Below are positions 11,549 through 22,900 of a stretch of DNA of 64,000 nt, piece after piece. The DNA is from Apostichopus japonicus (lineage: Eukaryota > Echinodermata > Holothuroidea > Aspidochirotida > Stichopodidae). The notes beneath the pieces were generated by a model. That model searched no databases. It saw only the letters and a program-made list of their open reading frames with translations, and had not been told where the DNA came from. The stretch spans positions 12,577,111-12,641,110 of the forward strand of contig NC_092576.1 in NCBI RefSeq assembly GCF_037975245.1, written 5' to 3'. The position numbers and the translations under genes were made by a program. Position 1 is the first letter of the stretch. Each line of letters opens with the position of its first letter.

Positions 11549-12290
11549 GACGCGCCCACGAGAGCGAACTCCACACGCTACTGGCGAAGAGCGTGACAAA
11601 TGAGACTACGGGAGAAGAGAGACCACTCTTTCGCTCGTCCTTCTTCCTGAAGCCGAACAAAAGACGGGTCCTAAAGACCAATACTAAATCTCAAACCCCT
11701 GAACAAGTTTTTCGTCCGACCTACTCGGTTCCGCCCTTCAGACTCTCGCTCTAATCCTACCGAGCCTTACACAGGGCAAGTGGGCTCCTTCAGTCGACCT
11801 TAAGGACGCGTACCTCTACATCCCAATCAAGGCTGACTCACAGAGATTTCAAGACTTCATAACAGGGAACACCAGCCTCCCTCAAATTATCCTTGTCCTT
11901 TGATAAGCTGTGGGGCCCAATGAGGGCCCTCAAATGGTACCTGCCCTGAGACCCTCACAGGCCCTCTTCGCTTTACTTACCAGCCGTCACTCGGATGCCT
12001 CCAAAGACACTATCAGTAAGTGCAGCTGGTGCAAATGATCCTGCTCCACGCGAATGCGGATCGACCCATCCGGGCCATGACATCAAAAGCCATATTTGCC
12101 GGTGTCCCGGTGGAAAATATCTTTCGGCCCTCTGCATGGAATTCCCATTTGACATTCGTCGAGTCGTACCTAACTGACACTGTCGCCTCAGATTTGGCCT
12201 TCGGTCTCGCGATGTTGGGCGTTCCTCCAGGTAGGTCCCGCCCGTTGGGCCTCCCACCATCGTATCAGTGCCACTATGTGTGTTATTGTA
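11549..12290 (+). pseudogene. DIRS-like retroelement copy 1: RT fragment joined to tyrosine-recombinase C-terminus
   Basis: Translation in shifting frames gives DIRS-type reverse transcriptase pieces: an SSFFLKPNK start (about 11,637), an RPTYSVPPFR piece, and SVDLKDAYLYIPIKADSQRF (about 11,790-11,850). These match the conserved VDLKDAY block of that RT class. Straight after, the frame becomes the C-terminal half of the DIRS tyrosine recombinase: RALKWYL (about 11,926), NADRPIRA, then SKAIFAGVPVENIFRPSAWN and YLTDTVAS (to about 12,190). The RNase H, the rest of the RT and most of the recombinase core are missing, and there are several frameshifts and stops. It is dead by internal deletion and mutation. 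In an intact element these proteins copy and integrate a circular DNA intermediate. Confidence 0.7.
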
Positions 12291-12959
12291 GTAAATACTC
12301 CAAAACTTACTGGTTTGCGTATAAACGAACGAACTTACCTGTCTCTACCATCTCTCACCTCCACTCGCGGGCCCTACACAACGTTTACGGCAGGTCGACT
12401 GATCGCAGTCTCGACAAATTGATTTTGACCAGTAAGTTCGGGGGCCTATCTACTTGTTTAACACATCTATCCAGTGCCTCTCTCCACAGCATGATAGGCC
12501 AGGACATACCGAAAATACCGGATATATCGGACAGACATACCGGATATATCCACCCAGACGTCCCGGACATACCAGACGTTCTGGATTAATCTACGACTAC
12601 TACCAGACCTCAAGGTGGGAATCTTGGGCCTCATACGTACATTACTGAATTTTGTCACCCCTTCATTGTTGGCAAACCTGCCGGCTACTGACACTTCGGC
12701 GTGTATTTTCTCGCTCCCTTTCGGGTTGGGATCTCCGTGCCTCCGCCACCCGTACAACTTCGGTCCTCGGGCTGCATCAGCATTGGTAAATCACGAAGGA
12801 GGAGATATTGTGCGGTGACACGTAGAAGAAGTCAACGGTGCGCAGTGCTAAAATTAAACCAGTAGCGTATTGATAGAATAAGAAAGTGCGTTAGTGTAGT
12901 AGGAGACAGGTAATTATCGACGTATGTATATATCCAAACCAGGGATTTCTGAGGTATAT
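12291..12959 (+). other. DIRS 3' non-coding sequence and spacer
   Basis: After copy 1 comes GC-rich sequence that is shared in part with the end of copy 2: CCTCCCACCATCG at about 12,249 and 13,381, and CTTACCTGTCTCT at about 12,334 and 13,496. This suggests common element 3' ends. A patch at about 12,505-12,590 repeats GACATACCGGATATATC-like words three times. No gene was recognised. Confidence 0.4.
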
Positions 12960-13440
12960 GTCTGACATTCAATTTGAACCGATGGCGTCAGCTTCTCTTC
13001 GCCACTGACATACAAAACCGTATTCTTGGTAGCCGCAGCATCAGCCAGGAGAATAAGTTGCTTCCATGCCTCTCCGTGGCAAAGGGGCTATTCCGTTTTG
13101 ACAACCACGGTGGTCGCCTGGTCCCAGAGCCAGCGTTCCTGCAAAGAACCAGAAAAACCAAGACACTCCGTACCTCACCGAGACTGTTCATTATCCTGTC
13201 CCCGCCTTACACACCTGCCTTCAGATCTCCAGATGGATTGGACAGCTGATCCAGCCTCATACCCCGGCAGGGGAGAGGGTAACGACTTACGACCTCAGAG
13301 GAAAGGCATCCTCCAATGCTCTGTTCGTAGAGGTTCCTCTGGAGGATATTCTGAAAGCAGCTGCATGGTTCACCCGTTCGGCCTCCCACCATCGCAACAG
13401 AGCCACTCCTTGCAGATGTGGAGTGCGAGACAGGTAAGAG
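12960..13440 (+). pseudogene. DIRS-like retroelement copy 2: tyrosine-recombinase relic
   Basis: Three shifting frames give KTVFLVAAASARRIS (about 13,012-13,055), SVAKGLFRFDNHGG and RLVPEPAFL (about 13,073-13,140), and AGERVTTYDLRGKASSNALF followed by VEVPLEDILKAAAWFTRSAS (about 13,267-13,385). These are consecutive blocks of a DIRS-group tyrosine recombinase, the TYDLRGKASS segment being the equivalent of the catalytic H-x-x-R box. Frameshifts separate the blocks, so it cannot make protein. It has the same orientation as copy 1, whose recombinase C-terminus it partly repeats. Confidence 0.65.
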
Positions 13441-13960
13441 AGGAGCGAAGAAAATTCTTTAAAACTTGCCACTTTGGGATTTACCAGCAACGATACTTAC
13501 CTGTCTCTCCCTCCTCACACCAGCACGTTCGGGACATACGATTATGAAACTAGACCCGACTGCTGAGCTCCGTGGATTATGGGAAGACTCTTCTACCTCG
13601 CACCATGTACCACTTGTCTCAACTAGTCCATAACGATGGTCTTTCCGTAGGAAAGAGGGCACCCCACTGATCCGACTCCGCTCACTACTGATACAGTCAG
13701 AAGTGAGTCAGCAGCCCCCACATGTGGGCTCCTTCTATCTGTGCTCATGTTTGTACCTAGCAGTTAGGTGGTTGACTGTAGCATATGATATCACACTCAC
13801 TCCACCTTGTTTCACTGGACAAGGGTCTCTGTTGATCGATCTCACTCGACTCGCTTGACTTTCGTCTACGGCTCCCATAGTAGTTGCCGTCCCTTCCCTC
13901 TCCTACCCAACTCGCGGGACATGTGAGCCCGCGTGTCACCGTGGGGATTGGTCCGGAAGA
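13441..13960 (+). other. 3' flank of DIRS copy 2
   Basis: GC-richer than the surrounding window and free of a credible frame. It probably belongs to the DIRS-like element 3' region. Just downstream (about 13,965-14,001) GTGGGAGGTGCCCAG occurs twice, in tandem. Confidence 0.35.
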
Positions 13961-15939
13961 AGGTGTAAGTGGGAGGTGCCCAGGAAGTGGGAGGTGCCCA
14001 GTGCATTTGAAAAATGAAAAAAATCATTGAAAATGCAATTTTATTATATATATCTGTTATCATCACGAGAATTCTAAATTGTACCAGAACTTTTACGGCA
14101 TCATTTTAAGGAAATCGATGGGAGGTTAGGAATGCAATGAGACCACGAAATGCCCGTTATTTATACAGGCAAGTCCCGTCATTTTGGGCATGTTCCCTAT
14201 TCAGAGCAAGCGCTTACTATTCTGTATAAACGTGTACTTTATTTTGAAGTTAAACTATGTTTTATTTATACTGATATTTTCCTTTGCTTGATATTTCCAG
14301 TTGGGGTAAAAGGGACAAGTAGCAACCAAAAGAACAGACACCGGTTAATCAAATAATGAAGAAATTAAGAGCTTGTACCTACTGGGAGTAATTCAGGCTT
14401 CTTTATTTTTGATAAAAACGTCTTGTGTCAATCTAAATAAAACTGGAAGGGTAAATAACTAACACAGATTAGGTAAACTATAATGTAAGAACACCCTGTC
14501 TTTATATTCGTATGTTATAAACGGTCATTTGTGAGCTTTAACAGACCGCTAAAACGAAGAACCACATCAATGTACACTGTTGTTTTCATCTCAATCAGCT
14601 ATGCAGCCCTTAGGCCTACTTGGTACTGTCCATAAATACATGTTTCTTGCTGGAAGTGTCAATCAAACGCCTCAGTAGCTTGCCTTTATTAATGTAACAA
14701 CTACCACACTACTGTAGACTTATAACACGATGGATGGATAGGAACAGTGCAGACACAGGGTGAGTGTTATTGATGCTTTCTTGCAATGTTATATTCACCG
14801 GAGCCATGAACCTAGCCATAAAATGGGGCGTGGTGGGAGGGTGGCGTTGCAGAATTAGAAAAAAAAAAACACTTCTCACAAAGGGAGTATTACTACACTT
14901 AATGGAGCGCCATGATGTACAAAGACAATTTTAGCCCCGAAATGCCTCCCACTTTGCAGGAAATATAATGACAGTATTGTATTACGAAGCAGGCTAACTT
15001 TCGGGGGAGATTTAGAAGTGTCGATTAGCTTCCAAAACTCAAAACAAGAATACTTTATTTCTTGCTTTTAGTGCAATTTTATTTTTCGGGGTACTCAAGG
15101 GGGGTGGGTTGCTCCCACTGCCCCCCCCCCCTGCCCTGGCTACATCCCTGATCAGAGCTTCTATGATATCAACTGGACTCCGGTAAATCGTTATGAATTT
15201 AAAACGTGCTATATTGTATTATACTACTCTAGTTAAGCATTGTCACCGTGATCCAAATTATTAGTTAAGACTGTGAGCTTTGAGCAGTGCTATTGTAGAG
15301 CATTCACAATTTGAGTATTGGTCAAACAATATCATTGTTGTTGACCAGTGAGCAATTTTTTTTAAGAGAAGCGACTTCTTTGTCGTTATGAATCTGTTGT
15401 GATTATTGCAGTAATTTGACGAGGAATTTTAGAGACGAATTGTTGTAACTTCGTGTCATAATAGCTTGGTTTACCCACACTGATTTTCTCATTTCAAACT
15501 CATGTCAAACCCTACATGTAACCCAATTAGTCATCTAAAAATGTACCCACACCAATTAACCCACTTTAAGCCCACATACAATCCACACTTGACAAATGCG
15601 GGAATGTCAATGTAGATTACGCACCACTGTCCACACATAATACAAACACCACATGGGCTTCAAATATGTATTCCATGGCCAGCTCACAGCCACGTTAACA
15701 CCACTTTCTCCACGTAAAACCCATATCGACCAACATGGTTGTGATGACTGGGACATAAATGGTATATTTCAATAAACACCAAAGAAAATGCTTACAATTA
15801 TGTGTCAAATTACGTCATTTACTATTTCTTTAGCCCACCGTAATACATACGTATTTTTCTTTGTACCTTAACAAGCTAATTCGACTATGGGAAGTTTCAA
15901 ACTGCCTGCTCGGCTTTAAAGAACTCGTCAGAACAAACA
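13961..15939. other. gene-free stretch with hAT-like poly-C fragment
   Basis: No exon was recognised. Around 14,800-15,150 there is a fragment of the poly-C-containing hAT-like family: an 11-C run at 15,121-15,131, then CTGCCCTGGCTACATCCCTG, the inverse of a CAGGGATGTAGCCAGG end. I could not find the partner end. Confidence 0.35.
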
Positions 15940-16557
15940 AAATATTAGTATAACAGCTTCATTTGACGATACCATGTCTTTTCGGCATCAAATATGTTCA
16001 CATAAATCCAGGTGCTGTAAGAATCTTAGAAATATTTCTAAAATGCGATTTTATCTTACTAAGTCTGAGTTAAGCATTATTGTCCAATCCATGATTATTT
16101 CGCATATTGATTATTGTAACTCACTTTATTTTGGTAGCAACCAACATTTATATGATCAACTCCAATCTATTCAAAATTTTGCTGCAAGATTGATAAATAG
16201 TAAAAGTAGATATGATCATGTGACTGATCTATTCCATGACCTTCATTGGCTTAAAATCAAGGAGAGGGTGTACTTTAAAAAATTTTGAATGTGTTTAAGT
16301 CTGTTAGAGGACTGGGTCCTAAATATATCCATGATATATTGGTAACCTCTGACCGTAGCAGAAATACATTATCGATAGAGTCTCGATTTAAATCCTCGTA
16401 TGGGTATCGCTCGTTTGCTAAGGCTGGACCTAAATTGTGGAATAAGCTTTGTGACAGCCTTAAAGAAATCCAAAATACTGCTACTTTTAAGAGGCAATTA
16501 AAACACTACCTATTTGTAAATGGTTCTGATTTCAGCCAGAACCTCGACCAGGTTTAA
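15940..16557 (+). pseudogene. L2/CR1-like LINE: 3' end of the reverse transcriptase ORF
   Basis: Two consecutive frames give the C-terminal RT region of an L2/CR1-like non-LTR retroelement: SHIDYCNSLYFGS, LQSIQNFAARLINSKSRYDH and LHWLKIKERVYFK, then after a shift at about 16,283 VFKSVRGLGPKYIHDIL, YGYRSFAKAGPKLWNKLCDS and TFKRQLKHYLF. Aligned with the family this is the thumb and tail after the YADD core. The single break lies in a run of A (TTTAAAAAATTTTG), consistent with a one-base slip. The 5' part is missing, as expected for a truncated insertion. It ends 340 bp upstream of the Ig-NACHT gene start codon. Confidence 0.85.
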
Positions 16558-16705
16558 CTTTTGTATCGTTACCTTGACATTTATTTAGTTGTTTTCCAGC
16601 ACAACAGTGCACACAGTTTACTGTAGTAGTTATGCTTATAAGCCTTTATTATTATTTACTCTGGGAGCCGTAAAATATGTTACCATGTTCGTTCCACAGT
16701 ACAGC

Positions 16706-16711
16706 TATAAA
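16706..16711 (+). promoter_or_regulatory. possible TATA box of the Ig-NACHT gene
   Basis: TATAAA (in context GCTATAAAGTATG) lies 187 bp before the ATG at 16,898, in the short stretch between the LINE relic and the first coding exon. Distance and sequence are suitable, but in an AT-rich genome such words are frequent. No transcript start is known. Confidence 0.25.
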
Positions 16712-16897
16712 GTATGAACGTTAGAAAAGCCATTTTCTCCTGGTACCTCTATGATAATCACTAGACAAGGTGAACAACGACGTAGCAACTGGCCTATCGC
16801 TATAACCAGTAACCTTTAACTTTTTTTTTACTTATTTTTATTTACCGTCACCGTTACGTACGATCAATCTATTTTAGATTCTGACGTATGAGAAGAC

Positions 16898-16958
16898 ATG
16901 GCGATTTTTGACACAGGACTCCTGTTAGCATTCGCGATAATCCTTCTGCTATCGTCAG
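16898..16958 (+). CDS. exon 1: start codon and signal peptide
   Basis: ATG at 16,898 opens a 20-residue leader, MAIFDTGLLLAFAIILLLSS, with the short head, long leucine/isoleucine core and small residues expected of a secretory signal. The exon ends after one base of the next codon (phase 1) at TCAG/GTGAGT, a strong donor. There is no upstream in-frame competitor of note. The extracellular Ig exons that follow in phase 1 are what make this leader convincing. Confidence 0.7.
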
Positions 16959-19900
16959 GTGAGTAGTAATCAACTAAAACGTGGAGAAGCATTCATTACG
17001 TACATACAAGTAGCTGCACTATCATGGCTGTATATGGTAAAAGCTGATATATTTATTACAACACAGCATTTTGAAAATGTGCACATCTTTCGTAATATTA
17101 CCATGTTTGGTTAGTCGATGACAAGAGAAACCCCTATGCAGCCATGGCGGCGTGTGTGCATGTGTGAGCGACGCCCGGGTTGAAACACGAAATCACAAGA
17201 TAGGAATCATGGATACTTTTCGAACGTGGCATGTAGATGGCCCTTATCGAATAAAAGATCCCTATTGCTTTTGGTGAAGGTCAAAGAATATCTCAGGTCA
17301 GCTGAGTTTAAACACCGAAAACACTGTAAACACGATATATGAAGTAAGGAAGTATGAATACTATATACTTGGCATGTATATATACTGAGTAGAAGAACCA
17401 ATTGTTTGGTGAAGGCATGGATACTTCTCGTAAGGATCAGTGGTATTGATGTTTTATGTCCTTTTTGAGAGGTTAGAGATCATCTGGGTCACCAGCGTTC
17501 AAACTCTGAAAACCTTTATAACATATATCATGGTAGGAATAATGGATACTTCTCATACTTGGTGTGCTGATGAATCACATTGAGTAGCATAACCTATGTT
17601 TATAATGCAATAGTGTAATAATACATCAAAATAGTGGTTCAGGACATTATAATTGTTCTTCTTTTCTTGTGAACAAGCAGAAGTCATCTAAGTCCCAGAG
17701 CATTTTGTATTATATTTAGTTATTGCCAATATCAGTCATGTAACCAATGCAGTCAAGTAGGGGTGTGCGTGAGTATGTGTATCTTCATAGATATCTCAAG
17801 GTTGGTAACCTCTTCAGGTCTCGTATTTTGAGTGGCTTTCCTAACATGAGTACATTACTCTGATTGTTTGGTTAACATACACAAATCTCATAAACGCTGT
17901 ATCCCCAGAACCTGAAAATAAAATGATGAACTAATATATGCATGGTAGGATAACATTATGTAGTGTAAATGTTTTACAATTTAGTGTAGGTAAAATTTCA
18001 TTTAAGGTAATCGAGCGTCAAAACTTGAAATGTTTTAAACACGATATTTCCAGATGGGAAACTATATTGGCTCACATATTTTGCACGTAGCCTTCCTATA
18101 AGCAGTACAAGGACCTTATTGTTTCTTTTTCGTGGCGGTTAAAGGTCATTTGGGTCTACAAAGTGACAGTCTGTAATTCGTTAAAAAAAAATTGTAAACA
18201 CGATATCTCAAGATAGGTTTCATTACGGCTCATTACAATTGAAAAATGTAATACCTTATATAAATAAATCATTACTGGGTTCGAGATCTATGACAGCACA
18301 TTATGTTTTCCCTTTGTACAGCAACTTTACCAGAAGATACAGAATGCGCACATACACATTATGTTGAAATTGGTACGAGAGGACTCATTCCGTGTTCCTG
18401 TAATGGAAGTTCTTTAGCACTCATAGCTTGGATCAATGTTAACGAAGGAAAGACCCTTTTGTTACGTCATGATGATGACAAACGTGGAGATGGCTACGAA
18501 TCTGGAGAATATGATATTTATCCTAACGGGTCGTTACTTATAAATAACGTGACGGCAAGCCATGAATCTGTATACCGAGTATCAACGGCAATCTCAACTT
18601 CGAGTTCAGGAATGTCGAAAATTATCTGTGTGCACACAACCGGTATGTAGCTTTGTATAGTTTGATTATTGTAAACCTAAGTGTCAGAACGGAATAAATA
18701 CATGATAAATAATGACATCAGCAATCATTATCAACAAACCGCTCCAACACAATATGTCGTATTTGCAATTTGCCCTTGGGTGCATGCGTGTGTGTAAGTT
18801 ACGCTTGTAAACACGGTATAAAAACAAAAACATGGTGGTTTAATTTCATGCTATGTATGTGGATCAGCCGTAGTGAGTGCATTACATGATATTCTTTACT
18901 GCGAATTTGAAAGGTCATTTGAGGTCAAAAGAGGCTAAAGTCTAAAACCTTGTATACATGATAACTCTTCTTGTCATTCATACTTGGTAGTCTGAAAACC
19001 TTATAAACATGGTAACTCCATAGTTAAAACTAAAATGAATATGTGAGGTCTCCATTGCTATGTTTTCCTTTTTGTGAACATAGTTTGGTAAATATCAGAT
19101 CAGTTTTCTGAAGGGGACCTATAAGGTCTACAGGGAAACATACCGTCATTAAGGAAATTAAATGTGTTTCAAAGAGTTGATATTCTTGCTGTTATCTGCT
19201 TTAAACAAACTCACAGTGGACCTTGCTATTTTCACCGTCTGAGCATGAAGGAGTCAATAGGTCAAATTTATTTGGCTCATACATCTTTGTGTCTATATTT
19301 CAAATAGGAATACTGTTTTTTTTTGGAAATTGAAACATTTCGAATTAAAATTCTATACTGTATAATCCTTACAAGTGAATTAATTGGTTGATATTCACAA
19401 GGTAAGGCTACAATATTTTCTAATCACAAACAATACTTTCTAATAGTTGATGTAATTATCCCTAAATGAATGGTGGAAACCATGCACTTCATTCCTCTTG
19501 CTATTGTCTTTTTTTTTGTGTTTGCTTTAATTTCAGTTGAGAAATAGTAAGAGGAAACCCTTTTCTTTTTAGTATTATTTATAGTCTTTAAGACCTGTGA
19601 CAAGAAGGGGCTTCACATTTAAATTTCGTTGCCCTCTTTTATTGACAAGGGTTGTTCGATGGATATGGTACCCGGGTTCTTTTGAAATATTTGCTTAGTT
19701 GTTGGCAGGTTGGAAGGTTGTTAAGTTTGTTATAGAGAGGAGCTACTTCATATTTGTCAATGTCCTAAAGATACTTCCATGTTAGCTGGAGATGTTGCAT
19801 TATCGGATACTGTAAAATTAGAAATGATACTGAAAAGAAAACAGAACAAGCTGTACAGGTCTAGTGAAAAAAATAGGACAAGACTAAAAAAAAACTTTTA

Positions 19901-22900
19901 GAAGAGACAAAGCGCTTACCCTCCAACTGTTACAATATCAGTAACATTTTAAACAATTATTACTCAGTACATCTGACATATATATTATGATAATAATGTG
20001 CTCTGAAATATATCCAACTTGGGGAATAAAACAAATATGCCCCCTCCTTACCACCTCTAGGCCCCGACCCCAAATTCCAATTTCCAACAGGAAATCATAT
20101 TCTAAAGGTGTTACAGGGATATTGCACAAAAATGAGTAACTATCCAGATCAGGGCAAAGAAAGAGTCTGATGCATACATGCGAATGTGATCAGAGAATGT
20201 AATATATATCAAGCTACATCAAAGAAGGTGAGCGGAGTACCTTCAAATTAACATGAACAAAATCACTGGAAAAAAGGTCAGAAAGCATTACGTTTCGATC
20301 CTAGCAGAACCTGTATATACCTATAATATATGTTAAATATTTAAATTATTATTATTAAATTATTGTCATTATTATTTATTAAATCTTCTTGTCAGCGTGG
20401 ACAAAGGTAACATAGTAACTGTTAACATCTGCAAAGTAATACTTTCTGAACATAATGTAAAAATCTATATATGCCATGACATCGTAGCAATAACCAAATT
20501 TTAGACGTACTTAAAAATAATTACCAAATGCACGACGTTTTTCTCTTATTCTGTTACCATTTTGTACGGTGAGTATAACTCATGATATTCTTCACATATT
20601 TAAGCTTTTTATCTTTTAAGATGGAGGACAGTGTGTCAAATTTGATATTTTGTAGTAACATTGCCTAAAACGTTTTTTTTTCTCTTATGCATTACCCTAA
20701 ATGTATGTTTTTAACGGCTTGGATAAACAGTTTTCTTACCGGTCTATGGATTACGATGTCATTCGTAGTTTCAGTACGTATGTCATAAAATGTGTTGCGG
20801 AGCAAAGTCTCACTGTAAGCGTCACAGTACTGCCTACATCTGTATATACCAGAACGGTACAGTGATATAAGTGTATGACACAGACAGGTTTTTTTTTATT
20901 CATTACAAAAGTACGCGGACAGGTCAAAACTCGGTAGTCTCTAACATGGCAATAAGAGTGAGTTTACAGGTAGGGATATAATTGGTTTAATACTTACATA
21001 CTACTAAGATATCGTACCTGGCTTCTTAAAGTATAGTTTGCTAAAACAAAGAACAATAATAAAAGCTAATCGCAGAAGTCATATCAATACAGAGCCTTCA
21101 TTCTTGGTCGTTACTGGCCATGAGAACATGATAAGAGTTGTGTCCTAAATGTGACGTCATGTTTTGGTTCAGTCGTTCTAATTCCATTGATCGGTGTGAA
21201 TTTCCTCATTTTGCTAAGAAGTGTTTTTTTTTTTTTACCATTGGGAATGGTGGAATTCTTGAAATGTTTCTAATATTGTAATACATGACATGGAAGTCTC
21301 TAACGTGATCATATAAGTGAGTTTACAGGTAAGCATATGATTTTTTTAATACGTACATAATTCTAACATATCGTACCTGGTATCTTAAACTATCGTTCGC
21401 TAGAACAAAGAACATTAACATAGGCTAAATTGAAGTACACAGGTTATGTTTGAAAGATATGTATCACTGAATGATAAGTGAAACCATAGCTATCTCATGT
21501 GATGTATCTGGCAATTTAAATTAACATTTAATTTAAATTAACATTTATTACTGTTCTTTCTCTAGCGTACGATAATATATGAATGTCAGGTACGAAATCA
21601 TATAATTACCTTTATATAATCATTTTGATTTAACGATAAAACTCATTTCCTTTATCGGTCTGTGTATGTCGTGTCTCTCCCAAATTCCGTAGTAAGGTCA
21701 TTAGGTGCGTTGCCGAGCAGAGTTCTTACTATAAGTGGGATCCTATTGCCTACTATAATGCACTGTGAAGCAAATAACGGTACATTGATCTAAATTGCTA
21801 GGTGTGTGTAAAGTTATTGTACCACATTATATCATATTGTTTATCCCCATTGAATAAATGATTGATACATTGTTAACAATTTAGTAAATGAATTCGTTAG
21901 CTCAAAATTTCATATGAGATCATTTACTCAGCTGTTCCTTTTGATACAATTTTCACACAATGATTCAGAAATTTTGGGCATTTTTGGTACACAATAACTT
22001 TCACGCATCAGACCATCACAACAACTGTAAATATATCAAACTGGTCATTCCCAAGCAATTTAAGGTTATTCACATAAAAAAGCAATGCAGCAGTCATCAA
22101 TAACTTTCAAATACAGCCACTTGTCTATCAATAATCAATATGATCGTTACTAATGAATGTACTCATGGGCGTCAACAGGTGGGGGACGGGGGGGACATGT
22201 CCCCCCCACTTTCAAAAGTGGAGGGGATATCATATCATTTGTCCCACCCACTTTTCAGAGTAGTTATTTAAAAAAATCACATGCATATGCGCGATTTTCT
22301 ATTTAAGGTCAAGAAATCTGGACTCCCTGGGCCCCTGCTATCTATCACTTGCACCGTCATTTATCTCCCATTCTCCCAATATCCTAAATCTGCCCATTTA
22401 ATTCGTTCGGGGGGGGGGGGAGACCATTCGAAAGTGTATTGAATCTTGCACACATGTTGTTTGTATGGGTTCCAAGGGATTAGGTAAGCCATACAGGTAG
22501 ATGGTGATGAGTTACTATGTTCATATCACTACCTCCAGTCCCTTGGACTGGACGGACGAATAGGGGTGTAGGGGTTAAGTAATTAAGGCTACATGTATTC
22601 GCCGGATATGGTAGATCTTTATTGTTGAGTGCCGGCTAGGCGCTACACACGCTCTGCGCGCGGTGCCTTTTTCTGATTATTATTATTAAAGTACCTGGGC
22701 ACATAACAACTGACGTCTCGCACCTACATGCATGTATTATATATACCACTCCACTCATCCCGGAGGTGACGGCGCCACTTTTTCAATATTTCGTTTGAGA
22801 TGGACGCTGTGTAATTCGTCTCCCTTGGTGTCAGAACGGCACCTTTCTACCAGTACTTTCTGTCGGAATTTAGTTTTGTGAGACAAAATTTCTCCTCACA

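Noticed and set aside
11375-11681. IYIYIY ORFs on both strands
   Set aside because: Produced by the (TA)n microsatellite and its flanks.
15974-16557. Host gene fragment upstream of the Ig gene
   Set aside because: The motif order matches the RT tail of L2/CR1-like LINEs.
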